Shown here piece by piece: positions 9,274 through 17,429 of a stretch of DNA of 64,000 nt (position 1 is its first letter; each line of letters opens with the position of its first letter). The position numbers and the translations under genes are program-made. Origin of the DNA: Nostocales cyanobacterium HT-58-2 (GTDB taxonomy: Bacteria > Cyanobacteriota > Cyanobacteriia > Cyanobacteriales > Nostocaceae); assembly GCA_002163975.1 (NCBI GenBank), contig CP019636.1, positions 4,653,501-4,717,500 on the forward strand, given 5' to 3'. The notes beneath the pieces are model-generated. The model was not told where the DNA came from. It was given only the letters and a program-made list of their open reading frames with translations, and did no database searches.

Positions 9274-10263
9274 ATGAACCAGGTAGATTACCTCCGAATT
9301 AGTCTAGTAGACCGCTGCAATTTTCGATGTCAATACTGCATGCCCGAGGGAGTAGAACTGGATTACATTCTCAAGCAACAGTTGTTGACTGATGAAGAAC
9401 TTCTCACCCTCATTGAAGAAGTGTTTGTTCCTGTTGGATTTACTCAATTTCGCTTAACTGGGGGGGAACCTCTACTACGTCCCGGTGTGGTGGAGTTGGT
9501 CAGAGCAATTGCTTCTCTCCCACGAACTAAAGACTTGTCGATGACGACCAATGGCTTTTTACTTGCTCCAATAGCACAAGATCTGTACGAAGCTGGTTTA
9601 CGGCGAATTAATATTAGCTTAGATTCCCTTGATCCCGATATCTTTAACGCAATTATCGGTAATCGCGGTCGTTCACGTTGGCAACAAGTTTGGGAGGGGA
9701 TTCATGCGGCTTATTGTGTGGGATTTAATCCCCTCAAGCTGAATGTGGTGGTTATTCCCGGTGTCAACGACCACGAAGTCCTGAATCTAGCCGCTTTGAC
9801 GATTGATAAGCAATGGCATATCCGATTTATTGAGTTCATGCCAATTGGAAATTCTCAGTTGTTTAGCGATCGCGGTTGGATACCTTCTGAGGAGTTACGA
9901 CAACGCATTCGCGATCGCTGGGGATTGACAGAATCGCAAGTTCGTGGTAATGGACCTGCTGATGTATTTCAAATTCCAGGAGCGAAAGGGACACTGGGAT
10001 TTATCAGTCAGATGTCGGAGTGTTTTTGCGATCGCTGCAACCGGATGCGCCTGAGTGCTGATGGTTGGTTGCGTCCGTGTTTATTAAATGAAACTCATCA
10101 AATTGATTTAAAAACTGCTCTGCGTACAGGTATCAGTACTGCTCAATTGCAGGAGCAAGTTAGGGGCTTGCTTGCCCTTAAGCCAGAAATTAACTTCAAG
10201 CAACGTGATGCAGGGACAACGACTGGTGTTTACACCCGCACCATGTCACAAATTGGAGGGTAG
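9274..10263 (+). CDS. moaA: GTP 3',8-cyclase MoaA (molybdenum cofactor)
   Basis: A 329-aa radical SAM enzyme that converts GTP to 3',8-cyclo-GTP, the first step of molybdopterin synthesis. The N-terminal cluster motif is C15-x3-C19-x2-C22 (CNFRCQYC). The second [4Fe-4S] site lies near residues 249-271 (CDRCNRMRLSADGWLRPC). The GG repeat at the C-terminus (QIGG) is typical. It is complete and of normal length. Molybdenum cofactor supports nitrate reductase in cyanobacteria. The fdhD gene at the other end of the window is a related function. Confidence 0.95.
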   Translation: MNQVDYLRISLVDRCNFRCQYCMPEGVELDYILKQQLLTDEELLTLIEEVFVPVGFTQFRLTGGEPLLRPGVVELVRAIASLPRTKDLSMTTNGFLLAPIAQDLYEAGLRRINISLDSLDPDIFNAIIGNRGRSRWQQVWEGIHAAYCVGFNPLKLNVVVIPGVNDHEVLNLAALTIDKQWHIRFIEFMPIGNSQLFSDRGWIPSEELRQRIRDRWGLTESQVRGNGPADVFQIPGAKGTLGFISQMSECFCDRCNRMRLSADGWLRPCLLNETHQIDLKTALRTGISTAQLQEQVRGLLALKPEINFKQRDAGTTTGVYTRTMSQIGG

Positions 10264-10328
10264 TCAAGAGTCCAGAGTCCAAGGTCAAAGAGTTTTTGAC
10301 TCTTGACTTTTGACTCTTGACTTTTGAC
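10264..10328. repeat. Heptamer short tandem repeat (TTGACTC/T type)
   Basis: Degenerate tandem copies of TTGACTC and TTGACTT fill the space between convergent moaA and rpsD. Such heptamer arrays are typical of filamentous cyanobacteria, and a similar array occurs at 35691-35739. Confidence 0.8.
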
Positions 10329-10937
10329 TTAAGCTTGACGTGAGTAGTATTCCACCACAAGCAGTTCGTTAATTTGTAGCGCCACCCACTCGCGCTCAAT
10401 AACGCTGTTGACTTTGCCAACCATCTTGTTTTTGTCAAACTCCAGATGGCTGGGTAGGTTTGCCAAACCGGGATATTGCAAGTTGCTTTCCACCAACTTA
10501 CGAGATTGTTCCCGGTTTCTAACGGCAATCTCCTCTCCTGGACGGCACTGGTAACTGGCAATATTGACAACGCGACCGTTAACTGTGACATGACCATGAT
10601 TCACAAGCTGACGAGCTGCGGGAATCGTGGGAGCCATTCCCATGCGGAAAACAGTATTATCTAACCGCATTTCCAGCAATTGCAGCAGCACTTGTCCGGT
10701 AGAGCCGGTGACACGTCTTGCTTTTCGTACGTAGCGTAGCAGTTGCTTTTCCGTTAGACCATAGTTAAAGCGGAGTTTTTGCTTTTCCTCCAACCGGATG
10801 GCATATTCTGAACGCTTTTTACGGTTTTGACCATGCTGCCCTGGGGGATAGGCGCGTCTAGCACTTTTACGAGTTAATCCTGGTAGGTCGCCCAAGCGAC
10901 GTACAATTCTAAGGCGCGGTCCTCTGTATCGGGACAT
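10329..10937 (-). CDS. rpsD: 30S ribosomal protein S4
   Basis: 202 aa, the normal bacterial length. It has the S4 N-terminal region (MSRYRGPRLRIVRRLGDLPGLT) and the S4 RNA-binding domain (about residues 90-150, MRLDNTVFRMG, RQLVNHGHVTVNGR). The protein binds 16S rRNA early in assembly of the small subunit. TAGGA lies 7 nt before the ATG. As in other cyanobacteria the gene stands apart from the main ribosomal operons. Confidence 0.97.
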   Translation of the reverse strand: MSRYRGPRLRIVRRLGDLPGLTRKSARRAYPPGQHGQNRKKRSEYAIRLEEKQKLRFNYGLTEKQLLRYVRKARRVTGSTGQVLLQLLEMRLDNTVFRMGMAPTIPAARQLVNHGHVTVNGRVVNIASYQCRPGEEIAVRNREQSRKLVESNLQYPGLANLPSHLEFDKNKMVGKVNSVIEREWVALQINELLVVEYYSRQA

Positions 10938-11033
10938 GATTTTCCTAAATTTAATCCTGCTTAACTTTACCCAGACATATAATTATAATTCGAGATTTCG
11001 CATATGAGTACAGGAATGTTCATTTAGGACGTA

Positions 11034-11200
11034 GAAGAAGCAGGGGAGCTCGCTGAGCCCTCCGGGCACGCTACGCGAACGCTTGGGAGCCAGTCCGTTG
11101 CGGGGATTCCCCCCGTTGTAGGACCTGGCGTGAGCAGGAAGCCGGTGAGAGGGAGTAAACAAACGTCCATTAACTCCTTCCTCCCTTGCTCGGGTGCTCC
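11034..11200. repeat. GC-rich interspersed repeat
   Basis: The interval between rpsD and the next gene is GC-rich and partly palindromic. Its core at 11045-11090 (GGGAGCTCGCTGAGCCC onward) matches, inverted, about 41 of 46 bases at 30068-30113. The flanks share the same purine-rich and CCTCTCCC words. No open frame with coding character was seen. Confidence 0.6.
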
Positions 11201-11303
11201 TCTGCTTCCTCTCCCTCATCTTCCTACGCCTTTGTATTGCAAGCATCAAAGCAGGCTTCTATCATGAGGTAGCATACCCTTGGGTGTTTGGAGAACGGAA
11301 ATA

Positions 11304-12065
11304 ATGTTAGGGAACAGGAAAAGCGAAGATACCCACAACCTTAGGCTAAAAGTTAGATATACTTCTAAGCGTCTTGAAAGAAGTGCAGATGCTATGAGAG
11401 CAGTTGTTTGTAGAGCGACTGCTGGGCTAAGTGTACCAGTTTTTGCTGTGACTGGATGGTTCGCAATGACCTCAGTTAGTATGGCTGTCACCGCTACCTA
11501 CAGAAATGATTTCCGTGTTTGCGCTGGGCGACTTTTGAGTGTGGGCGTAACTGCGGAAGCTGCATCACAAGCTTGTGCAGCAGCACTACGTCCTGGAGAC
11601 TTGTCCTCTTGCGTCACCAGAATTGGGCGACAAACACAAATTGCAGCACCTGATGCGCTTACAACCTGTAGGCAAGCACGGCGTCCCGAACAGGTGGCTG
11701 ATTGTGTTGTTGGGATCAGTCGGTACACTCGAGAGACAGCCAACCCAGCAGTTTTAAATTATTGCGGTCGTAGCTTATTACCTGTGCGCTTTGCTCAGTG
11801 TGTGGTAGGTTTGCGTGCTGAAATTGATTTGGCTCCTACCCAAGCACTGGACACTTGTATTGATGCGAGTGACAGGATTAGTGGCTTTTTGCCTTCTTTT
11901 ATACCGTCAACTGCGCAACCAACGGAAATCAAACCCACTTACGAGTCTACTCCACTTCCGCCTGAGGCTACCCCAGTTCCGTCTGTGCCTACCACGGTTC
12001 CGCCTGCGTCTGCTCCAGCTCCATCTGAGCCTTCTCAAACTCCTGCAAATCCAGGCAGCCAATAG
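11304..12065 (+). CDS. Cys-repeat exported protein with Pro-rich tail
   Basis: About 253 aa from ATG 11304, which has GGAG 10 nt upstream. A hydrophobic segment near residues 45-62 looks like an internal signal or anchor. The middle holds a series of spaced Cys pairs in similar short repeats (CAGRLL, CAAALRPGDLSSCV, CRQARRPEQVADCVVGI, CGRSLLPVRFAQCVVGL), suggesting disulphide-bonded helical hairpins outside the cytoplasm. The last 60 residues are Pro-, Thr- and Ser-rich, as in wall-spanning linkers. I do not recognise the family. A later ATG at 11394 is a possible start. Confidence 0.65.
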   Translation: MLGNRKSEDTHNLRLKVRYTSKRLERSADAMRAVVCRATAGLSVPVFAVTGWFAMTSVSMAVTATYRNDFRVCAGRLLSVGVTAEAASQACAAALRPGDLSSCVTRIGRQTQIAAPDALTTCRQARRPEQVADCVVGISRYTRETANPAVLNYCGRSLLPVRFAQCVVGLRAEIDLAPTQALDTCIDASDRISGFLPSFIPSTAQPTEIKPTYESTPLPPEATPVPSVPTTVPPASAPAPSEPSQTPANPGSQ

Positions 12066-12077
12066 CCTCTACTAAAA

Positions 12078-12150
12078 GTTATCAGTTGTCAGTTGTCAGT
12101 TGTCAGTTATCAATTAACCTTTTACTGGTAACTGGTAACTGATAACTGAT
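12078..12150. repeat. Short tandem/inverted repeats between convergent genes
   Basis: Three TCAGTTG units, then units of TAACTGG/TAACTGA that are roughly their complement. The RNA could fold into a long imperfect hairpin, and the position between two convergent genes suggests a bidirectional transcript end. Confidence 0.55.
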
Positions 12151-12152
12151 TT

Positions 12153-13052
12153 TTAGTCTTCCTTTTTGCCAAACACCATTTGTAGAATCATAGGAACTCC
12201 TCCATCTTGGTGATATTTATCTGCCCAAGCACGGATGACTTCGTCTAATTCTTCCATAGCTTTCTCAAAACGTTCTGGTGGAATGTCCAGTTCTTCCAAA
12301 ACACGCATTGTATTTGGTCGCCGTTCTGCCCAATCTTTCATCATGCGGAAATACCGAGCAGTATCTTCCACCATGATGTAAGTACGCTCTTGCTCATCGG
12401 CTGGAGCATAAAAAGGACGAGTCAGAGCATAGAATGGCATTCCCCAAGGTGAATCAATGCGTGTCACCGTACCAGAGTAGAGCAGACGGCGTTTGATATG
12501 TTCCGCCAATGCTTCACTCAATTCCATACGATGTTCTGGTGGCAAGTCTTCTTGGGAGCGTTTGTGTAGAAATTCAATTAACTCCAGAAACTCAAAAGAG
12601 GTGATTAACTGTGCATCTGGCAAATTAGATGGCAGTTTCTGCTCGATTTGTTTTTTCTCTTCTGATGTCAGACTTGTACCCGGAACGCGCGATCGCCCTG
12701 GTCGCCAAGGATACTTTTCCATCCAGACATAGGGCAATTGAATCAGATAGCGTGGTTCTTGAGAACCCAGCATCTTTAACAATTTCCCTTCAGTCAGCGC
12801 TTGTCTGACTTCCTCAACAATGATTTTTACCCGCTTTGGCTCCAAGTGATGCAAATGTCCTGTCATCCGCAGGTTTTGTCCTTGCTCCAGATAGGTCATA
12901 TAAATTGCACACTTAGCAGCTGTTGCTGCAGCATCTAAAAACGCCCCATGCCTATGCCCGCTCGTCCGCATTGCGCTAAAAGCCAGGTATAGCATGATCT
13001 GATCCATTGCACTTGGACCAAGACGTTTGATCAGATCTACATCGTTACTCAT
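12153..13052 (-). CDS. hetR: HetR, master regulator of heterocyst differentiation
   Basis: 299 aa, exactly the length of known HetR, and recognisable along its whole length (MSNDVDLIKRL, MRTSGHRHGAFLDAAATAAK, SGTVTRIDSPWGMPFYALTRPFY, MILQMVFGKKED). HetR is a dimeric DNA-binding protein with an N-terminal DNA-binding part, a middle flap region and a C-terminal hood (about 217-299) that binds RGSGR peptides. It switches on differentiation under nitrogen starvation. Conserved Cys48 is present. No ribosome site is obvious before the ATG. The gene is monocistronic, convergent with the Cys-repeat gene, and preceded by a 1.4-kb region. A candidate RGSGR peptide gene lies 11 kb away at 23942. Confidence 0.98.
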   Translation of the reverse strand: MSNDVDLIKRLGPSAMDQIMLYLAFSAMRTSGHRHGAFLDAAATAAKCAIYMTYLEQGQNLRMTGHLHHLEPKRVKIIVEEVRQALTEGKLLKMLGSQEPRYLIQLPYVWMEKYPWRPGRSRVPGTSLTSEEKKQIEQKLPSNLPDAQLITSFEFLELIEFLHKRSQEDLPPEHRMELSEALAEHIKRRLLYSGTVTRIDSPWGMPFYALTRPFYAPADEQERTYIMVEDTARYFRMMKDWAERRPNTMRVLEELDIPPERFEKAMEELDEVIRAWADKYHQDGGVPMILQMVFGKKED

Positions 13053-14422
13053 ATTACAGAAAGTTGAATAGCATGTTTACACGATGGTCAGTCATTGGAA
13101 AGCAAGTATTATACACCCGACTAATGGTGATATCTTTACCTCAGATTATCTATTATGCGTTAAGTATGAGTGTTGATAGTAGTCATAATTAGCAATTTAT
13201 CCGTATTTTCAAGTAAAAAAACAGAGTCAGCACTATTTGAACAGTTGCCTCAATACAACAACTATGCAAGCAATCATCACCTAACCGCAAGTATCAACAG
13301 AGCGTATACACAGCAACTACCAACAATTCCACAAGCACATCTATAACTTCAAGGGGCTGAACCGATACAACGAGGAGTCAGATCCAATAAATTCGCATTT
13401 ATTTCAAGGAAGATGCCTCCCTTGAGGCGATTGCTTCGGTTCACAAACTAGCTAGTACGTACAGTTAAGGGGAAATATTTTAACCAAAGTAAACGTGTTT
13501 TTTATGAATTTCTTGGGAATTTAGGTAGTGCAAAGTAGAGCCAGATGTTTGTAAGCGAGTTACTCCCTAATCGCATTTGTATAGGATTCAACATCTTCCC
13601 TACTTTTTGAGCCTGCCTGCACAGAGATTCTCTGGATAGAATGCAACGCCCGGATATTGCACTTGCTTTGGTAACAAGATTGACAGAAAAAGAGGTGGCG
13701 CGGCTCTTTGCAAACTACCAGATTGCTCAAAACTGACCGTTATGTTTTGGCAGTACAGACAATTTTTTTCAGGGAAAATTGCTGACCTTACGTTGAAAAG
13801 ATAATCCAAGGTTCAAACTACCTTCCTGCTTTGACAATTTTTGATAATTCTATCATTCCCATTAAACAGATATGTTCGAGAGGATACAAAACTCTGAAAT
13901 GCTCTCTTTTCAAGAATTTCAAGTTTTAAATGACAAATAAATTTATTATACTATTTACTATAAAAATTATATTCTTTTTTTAAAAAGAATTTGTCTTGGT
14001 CTACAAAAATGTTACTAAAAATGAGCTAAATCATTCAGTTTGAATGGCAAGTCAAGAAAAAAAATTAGGCTAAGAGCTAACTATCGTAAGCATTTGAAGC
14101 TTTGTTCCTATTGACACCTATGAAAAATATCAAAAAATAGAACAAGAGGGTGAGGGGTGAAACCCCTCCATTATATGAACACAATATCCAAAATTAAACT
14201 CCCATACTGACAAGCATTTACTTGCTGACAGTTTGCAGGTTTAATCTGTAAAAAACAAAGAACTCAGAAGCCAGAATTCAACATTTAGAATAAGTTCTGT
14301 AAGACTGAGCGGATAATTAAGGCTGCATACTCGCGCATCTTTTTGTAAATCTTCCGGATTTATTTGTAGAGTTATTGTATTTACTAAGTACTGAACCGTG
14401 AAGTCTTTTTGATTTTGCCCGG
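13053..14422. promoter_or_regulatory. Long non-coding region upstream of hetR
   Basis: 1.37 kb without a convincing gene, consistent with the long multi-promoter leader known for hetR in Anabaena. The distal part is very AT-rich (13820-14100). Two short plus-strand frames at about 13170-13345 and 13285-13425 and one at 13611-13733 (ends EVARLFANYQIAQN) have protein-like composition but no starts, and may be remnants. A TCCGGA with TATTTA 19 nt downstream occurs at 14354-14384, pointing right. I found no perfect GTA-N8-TAC box. Confidence 0.5.
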
Positions 14423-16540
14423 CTATTGGAAAGAATTATTATGAGGTTTCATCCGATTGCGGATTTTTTCAAAACAAAGAGTCGCTGCTCCAAATGTCAC
14501 TATTAAAACTCCCAAAACTTGCTCAAGTTGTAGGACTTCCTGAATAATCAATCCAGCGAAAATTACTGTCAGAGCCGGGATTGTTGTACCAAGAATTGCT
14601 GATCTCGAGGCACCAATTTTACGAATGCCAAAATTATTCAACAAATAGCTAGAGAGCGTCAGTACACCCAGCAGGAAAGCACATAAGACAAGTTCGAGGA
14701 AGTAAGCAGGATTCAGTTGCACTTTGGAGTTCGTTGGTAACGGCAGTAGCAAACCGAACACAGACAACAGCAACATCGTAACGAAGTTAACTAGGGTCAG
14801 AGAAACTGGATGCAGTTTGGCAGCACCGACGCGCGAGAAAATGAGGTAAAAGGCAAAAGCTGTTCCTGCAGCAAGTGCAGCAAGACTTCCCAGAGGAATA
14901 TTACCCGTGAAATTGCCAGCAGAACCACCTAAAACCAGCAACTCACCCAAGCTAATAGCACTCATAGCAACAAAACTGAATAAAGTCAGGCGATCGCTCC
15001 CTGAGCGACTCCCTCCGGAACTATCGCGGAACAGGAACCTCGATAGGAGTCCGTTAATAACCGGGTAGACAAAGAAAAGTGCGATCGCGATCCCAGTAGG
15101 AACTTGACCGATGGCAAGGTAAATGAGAACCTGAGATATAAACAAAAAGCATCCACTGATAATCGACAGTAGTAAAACCTGTTTTCCGGTCGAATTCGTG
15201 GAACTTCCTTTAAATGAGTCACTCAGGTATTGTAAGTCTTGCCACACGCGTGAATGCAGTATCGGAGCCAAAAGCAGCATCAAGGGGACGACGACCAGCA
15301 TCCTGAGCAGCAAAATTAAGAAACAATTACCCAAAGTCGACGAGATCAAGCGATCGGCATCAAACACACCGAAAATTTGGGTACCAGGGAGGAAAATCAC
15401 CTTGATGACTACGTTATAGAGTGCTGACGCCACTGTTGACAACACAAGCAGGATGATTCCCGTAATTTGTGGCAAAGAAATTCCCGTCTGTGTTTGCAGA
15501 GGTTGTCTTGGTATTAGTTGTTTTGGTGTTACTAGTGGTTTTGGTGGAGGCAGTGTTTTTTTCTCCAAGACAGTTGGCTCAGGAGGCGATGGTTCTGGTG
15601 TTGGTTCCAACACAGAAGGAGACTCAGTCGTTTCGCTTGGCGAGACTATGTTTTGGGTTTCTTCCTCTATATAACTGCTGGGTAAAACAGTCGTTTCTGA
15701 TGGAATATCCGTTTGCAACTTTGTTGGAACTCCTGGAGAAGCAGACTGTTGTTGCTGTTGTCGAGTCTGTTCAATCTCAGTAGAGGGGACTGGTGGGATT
15801 ACTTTCTCCTGATAGAGACACTCCTCACCGAGACTCCCTGTCTGCAGCACATACGGTGCTGGGGTTTGCGTAGTCCCCTCTAGGAGCATCGCTCCTTGGG
15901 ACGTGCCGTTTTGTCCAATTTCCAGCAGCGCAGTTTCTTCTGTTGTTTCCTCTAGTTCCCTGCGGAGGCGATTCACCAACTCTATTAAGATTGCTTCACC
16001 TTCCCTTTGTTGAACTATCATCCGGGACAACTGCTGAGAAACATGACTTTGGTAGTTTTTCAACTCCTGTTGCAGAGAGTTAAACGTGATAGTCAGGGTA
16101 TCATCCAAAGAGCCAAGGAGTTTTTCAGCATATTCATTCACTTCACTGGCTGAGCTACTTGTGCTTTGCGCCACTTCAGAACTTCCAAATGGCTGAGAAA
16201 CACTTCCTGTAGCTTGGTTTGCTAAAGTTTCGAGAGAAGATTGTAATTGCGAAGATATGTGATTAGCTAAAACTTGTGACAACTGACGAATTAATGCTTG
16301 CTGTTCAGTGATTTGCCGCCCTTGTTGTAGATGTTCTTTTTCCTCTTGCAGCCGCGTAATATCATCAGTTAAGCGGTCCTTTTCTGCCTGCAGCCGTTTT
16401 ATATCCTCCTGTAATGACTGGAGCAAATTCCGTTGTAGAATTTGCAATTCCTCAGTGACAGCCCGCAAGGCAGTTTCTGCTGCCCCAGATGGATCGCCTT
16501 TTGCTCGCGGATTATCTGGTCGCCTCTCGTATCGCCCCAT
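14423..16540 (-). CDS. EamA/DMT-family transporter with long coiled-coil N-terminus
   Basis: 705 aa. Residues 25-90 are a strong coiled coil (LQAEKDRLTDDITRLQEEKE). Residues 90-220 are further helical, Gln-rich sequence, and 220-355 form a Pro/Thr/Ser/Glu-rich linker. From about 357 onward there are ten hydrophobic segments with two EamA repeats, as in drug/metabolite exporters such as amino-acid efflux proteins. An ordinary EamA protein has about 300 aa, so the 350-residue cytoplasmic extension is unusual and could tether the transporter to a scaffold. In the middle of the membrane domain a loop reads SSGGSRSGSD, from a short palindromic GC-rich stretch at about 15000-15040 that may be a small insertion. 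It lies upstream of hetR on the same strand. Confidence 0.75.
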   Translation of the reverse strand: MGRYERRPDNPRAKGDPSGAAETALRAVTEELQILQRNLLQSLQEDIKRLQAEKDRLTDDITRLQEEKEHLQQGRQITEQQALIRQLSQVLANHISSQLQSSLETLANQATGSVSQPFGSSEVAQSTSSSASEVNEYAEKLLGSLDDTLTITFNSLQQELKNYQSHVSQQLSRMIVQQREGEAILIELVNRLRRELEETTEETALLEIGQNGTSQGAMLLEGTTQTPAPYVLQTGSLGEECLYQEKVIPPVPSTEIEQTRQQQQQSASPGVPTKLQTDIPSETTVLPSSYIEEETQNIVSPSETTESPSVLEPTPEPSPPEPTVLEKKTLPPPKPLVTPKQLIPRQPLQTQTGISLPQITGIILLVLSTVASALYNVVIKVIFLPGTQIFGVFDADRLISSTLGNCFLILLLRMLVVVPLMLLLAPILHSRVWQDLQYLSDSFKGSSTNSTGKQVLLLSIISGCFLFISQVLIYLAIGQVPTGIAIALFFVYPVINGLLSRFLFRDSSGGSRSGSDRLTLFSFVAMSAISLGELLVLGGSAGNFTGNIPLGSLAALAAGTAFAFYLIFSRVGAAKLHPVSLTLVNFVTMLLLSVFGLLLPLPTNSKVQLNPAYFLELVLCAFLLGVLTLSSYLLNNFGIRKIGASRSAILGTTIPALTVIFAGLIIQEVLQLEQVLGVLIVTFGAATLCFEKIRNRMKPHNNSFQ

Positions 16541-16842
16541 TAGTCTTTTACCTCTCGCTCTTTACGATGAAGCAGCTTCACTATTGACTGAATCGGCGCT
16601 TATATTCCTATTATTTTTGTCTTGTGTCAATGGATAAAAGCCCCATCTTTTCATCAAAAAAGATAGGAAATCTCAGATAAAAGCTAATACACTAACTTCC
16701 AGTTATTGTTTGGATATCTTGACAAATATTATTTTGTACTGTAAATAATACCAGTAACGAAAGCGCTACACAACTAAACTAAACTCAGTACCGCTAGAAC
16801 ACAAACTCTTTTAGTGTTAATCACAAAGGACAACATCAACTC

Positions 16843-17103
16843 TTGCAAGCACCTGAAGAACATTTCAAGGAAATAGAAGCCATACTGCAAAAACACGCTG
16901 AAGCGTTAGAGGCAGAGATTCGCGCTTTACAGGTGGCAGATGAGACAGCACAATGGTCCACTGCTTGGAAACAAATTTATAACTGGCGCTTTGCTTGTGC
17001 TTTTGCTCGGCAAAAGGTTTTCCGGAACTGGGCTGCGGATGCTGCGGCTTGGAGGCTACTTCCAGAGCGGATTTACCCAAATCGTGGAAATCGTCAAGGG
17101 TAA
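16843..17103 (+). CDS. Possible small protein of unknown function
   Basis: The frame is open from 16798 to 17103, and the only plausible start is TTG 16843 (86 aa). The first 35 residues are helical and charged (EEHFKEIEAILQKHAEALEAEI), and the rest is Trp/Ala/Arg-rich. AAAGGA lies 12-17 nt upstream, too far to be convincing. Another frame over 17000-17200 also looks protein-like, so a frameshifted remnant is possible. Its 3' end lies about 100 nt from the left end of the tnpB element. Confidence 0.35.
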   Translation: MQAPEEHFKEIEAILQKHAEALEAEIRALQVADETAQWSTAWKQIYNWRFACAFARQKVFRNWAADAAAWRLLPERIYPNRGNRQG

Positions 17104-17224
17104 AGCAAGAAAAATTTATGTTGAAATTCTGAACTCAAAGTTTGAAGTTCACAGGCTCAAGTTTGCAGTTCTGACTTCACTACTATCCACTGACCGAAAT
17201 TAGTGGGATACAAGCCCCGTCCTT

Positions 17225-17365
17225 CTAGGACGGCTTTTCTTCTTTAAGCTTATCAATCCAATCTTCTACAAGCTGGGTCATAGTCTTTTCCCTTTGTTCG
17301 GCGATTCGTCTCAGTTTTTCAAGCCTAGACTTAGAAACCCGTAAACTCAGTCTTTCCCGCTCCAT
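17225..17365 (-). CDS. Small ribbon-helix-helix protein divergent from tnpB
   Basis: A 46-aa protein: ATG 17365, stop TAG 17225-17227. The N-terminal strand (RERLSLRVSKSRLEKLRRIA) followed by two helices (EQREKTMTQLVEDWIDKL) matches the CopG/Arc ribbon-helix-helix pattern of small dimeric DNA-binding repressors. It is divergent from tnpB with 64 nt between the start codons, so it could bind the shared intergenic region and control tnpB. Its 3' end runs into the left hairpin of the element. Function is inferred from fold pattern and position. Confidence 0.7.
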   Translation of the reverse strand: MERERLSLRVSKSRLEKLRRIAEQREKTMTQLVEDWIDKLKEEKPS

Positions 17366-17429
17366 TGTATCTACCCATTAGCTACCCTTTGATGAAATTA
17401 TAAATACATTAGTTCAAGTCAGCCTGGTT

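Noticed and set aside
10264..10328. Regular short repeats that could suggest a CRISPR array
   Set aside because: The units are 7 bp, without spacers. They are cyanobacterial heptamer repeats, and the array at 35691 is the same.
13600..13809. Minus-strand 69-aa frame upstream of hetR
   Set aside because: No ribosome site, no recognisable motif, and its opposite strand has an equally protein-like short frame.
13795..13830. GGTTCAAAC word resembling a tRNA T-loop
   Set aside because: No matching T-stem or acceptor stem could be formed.
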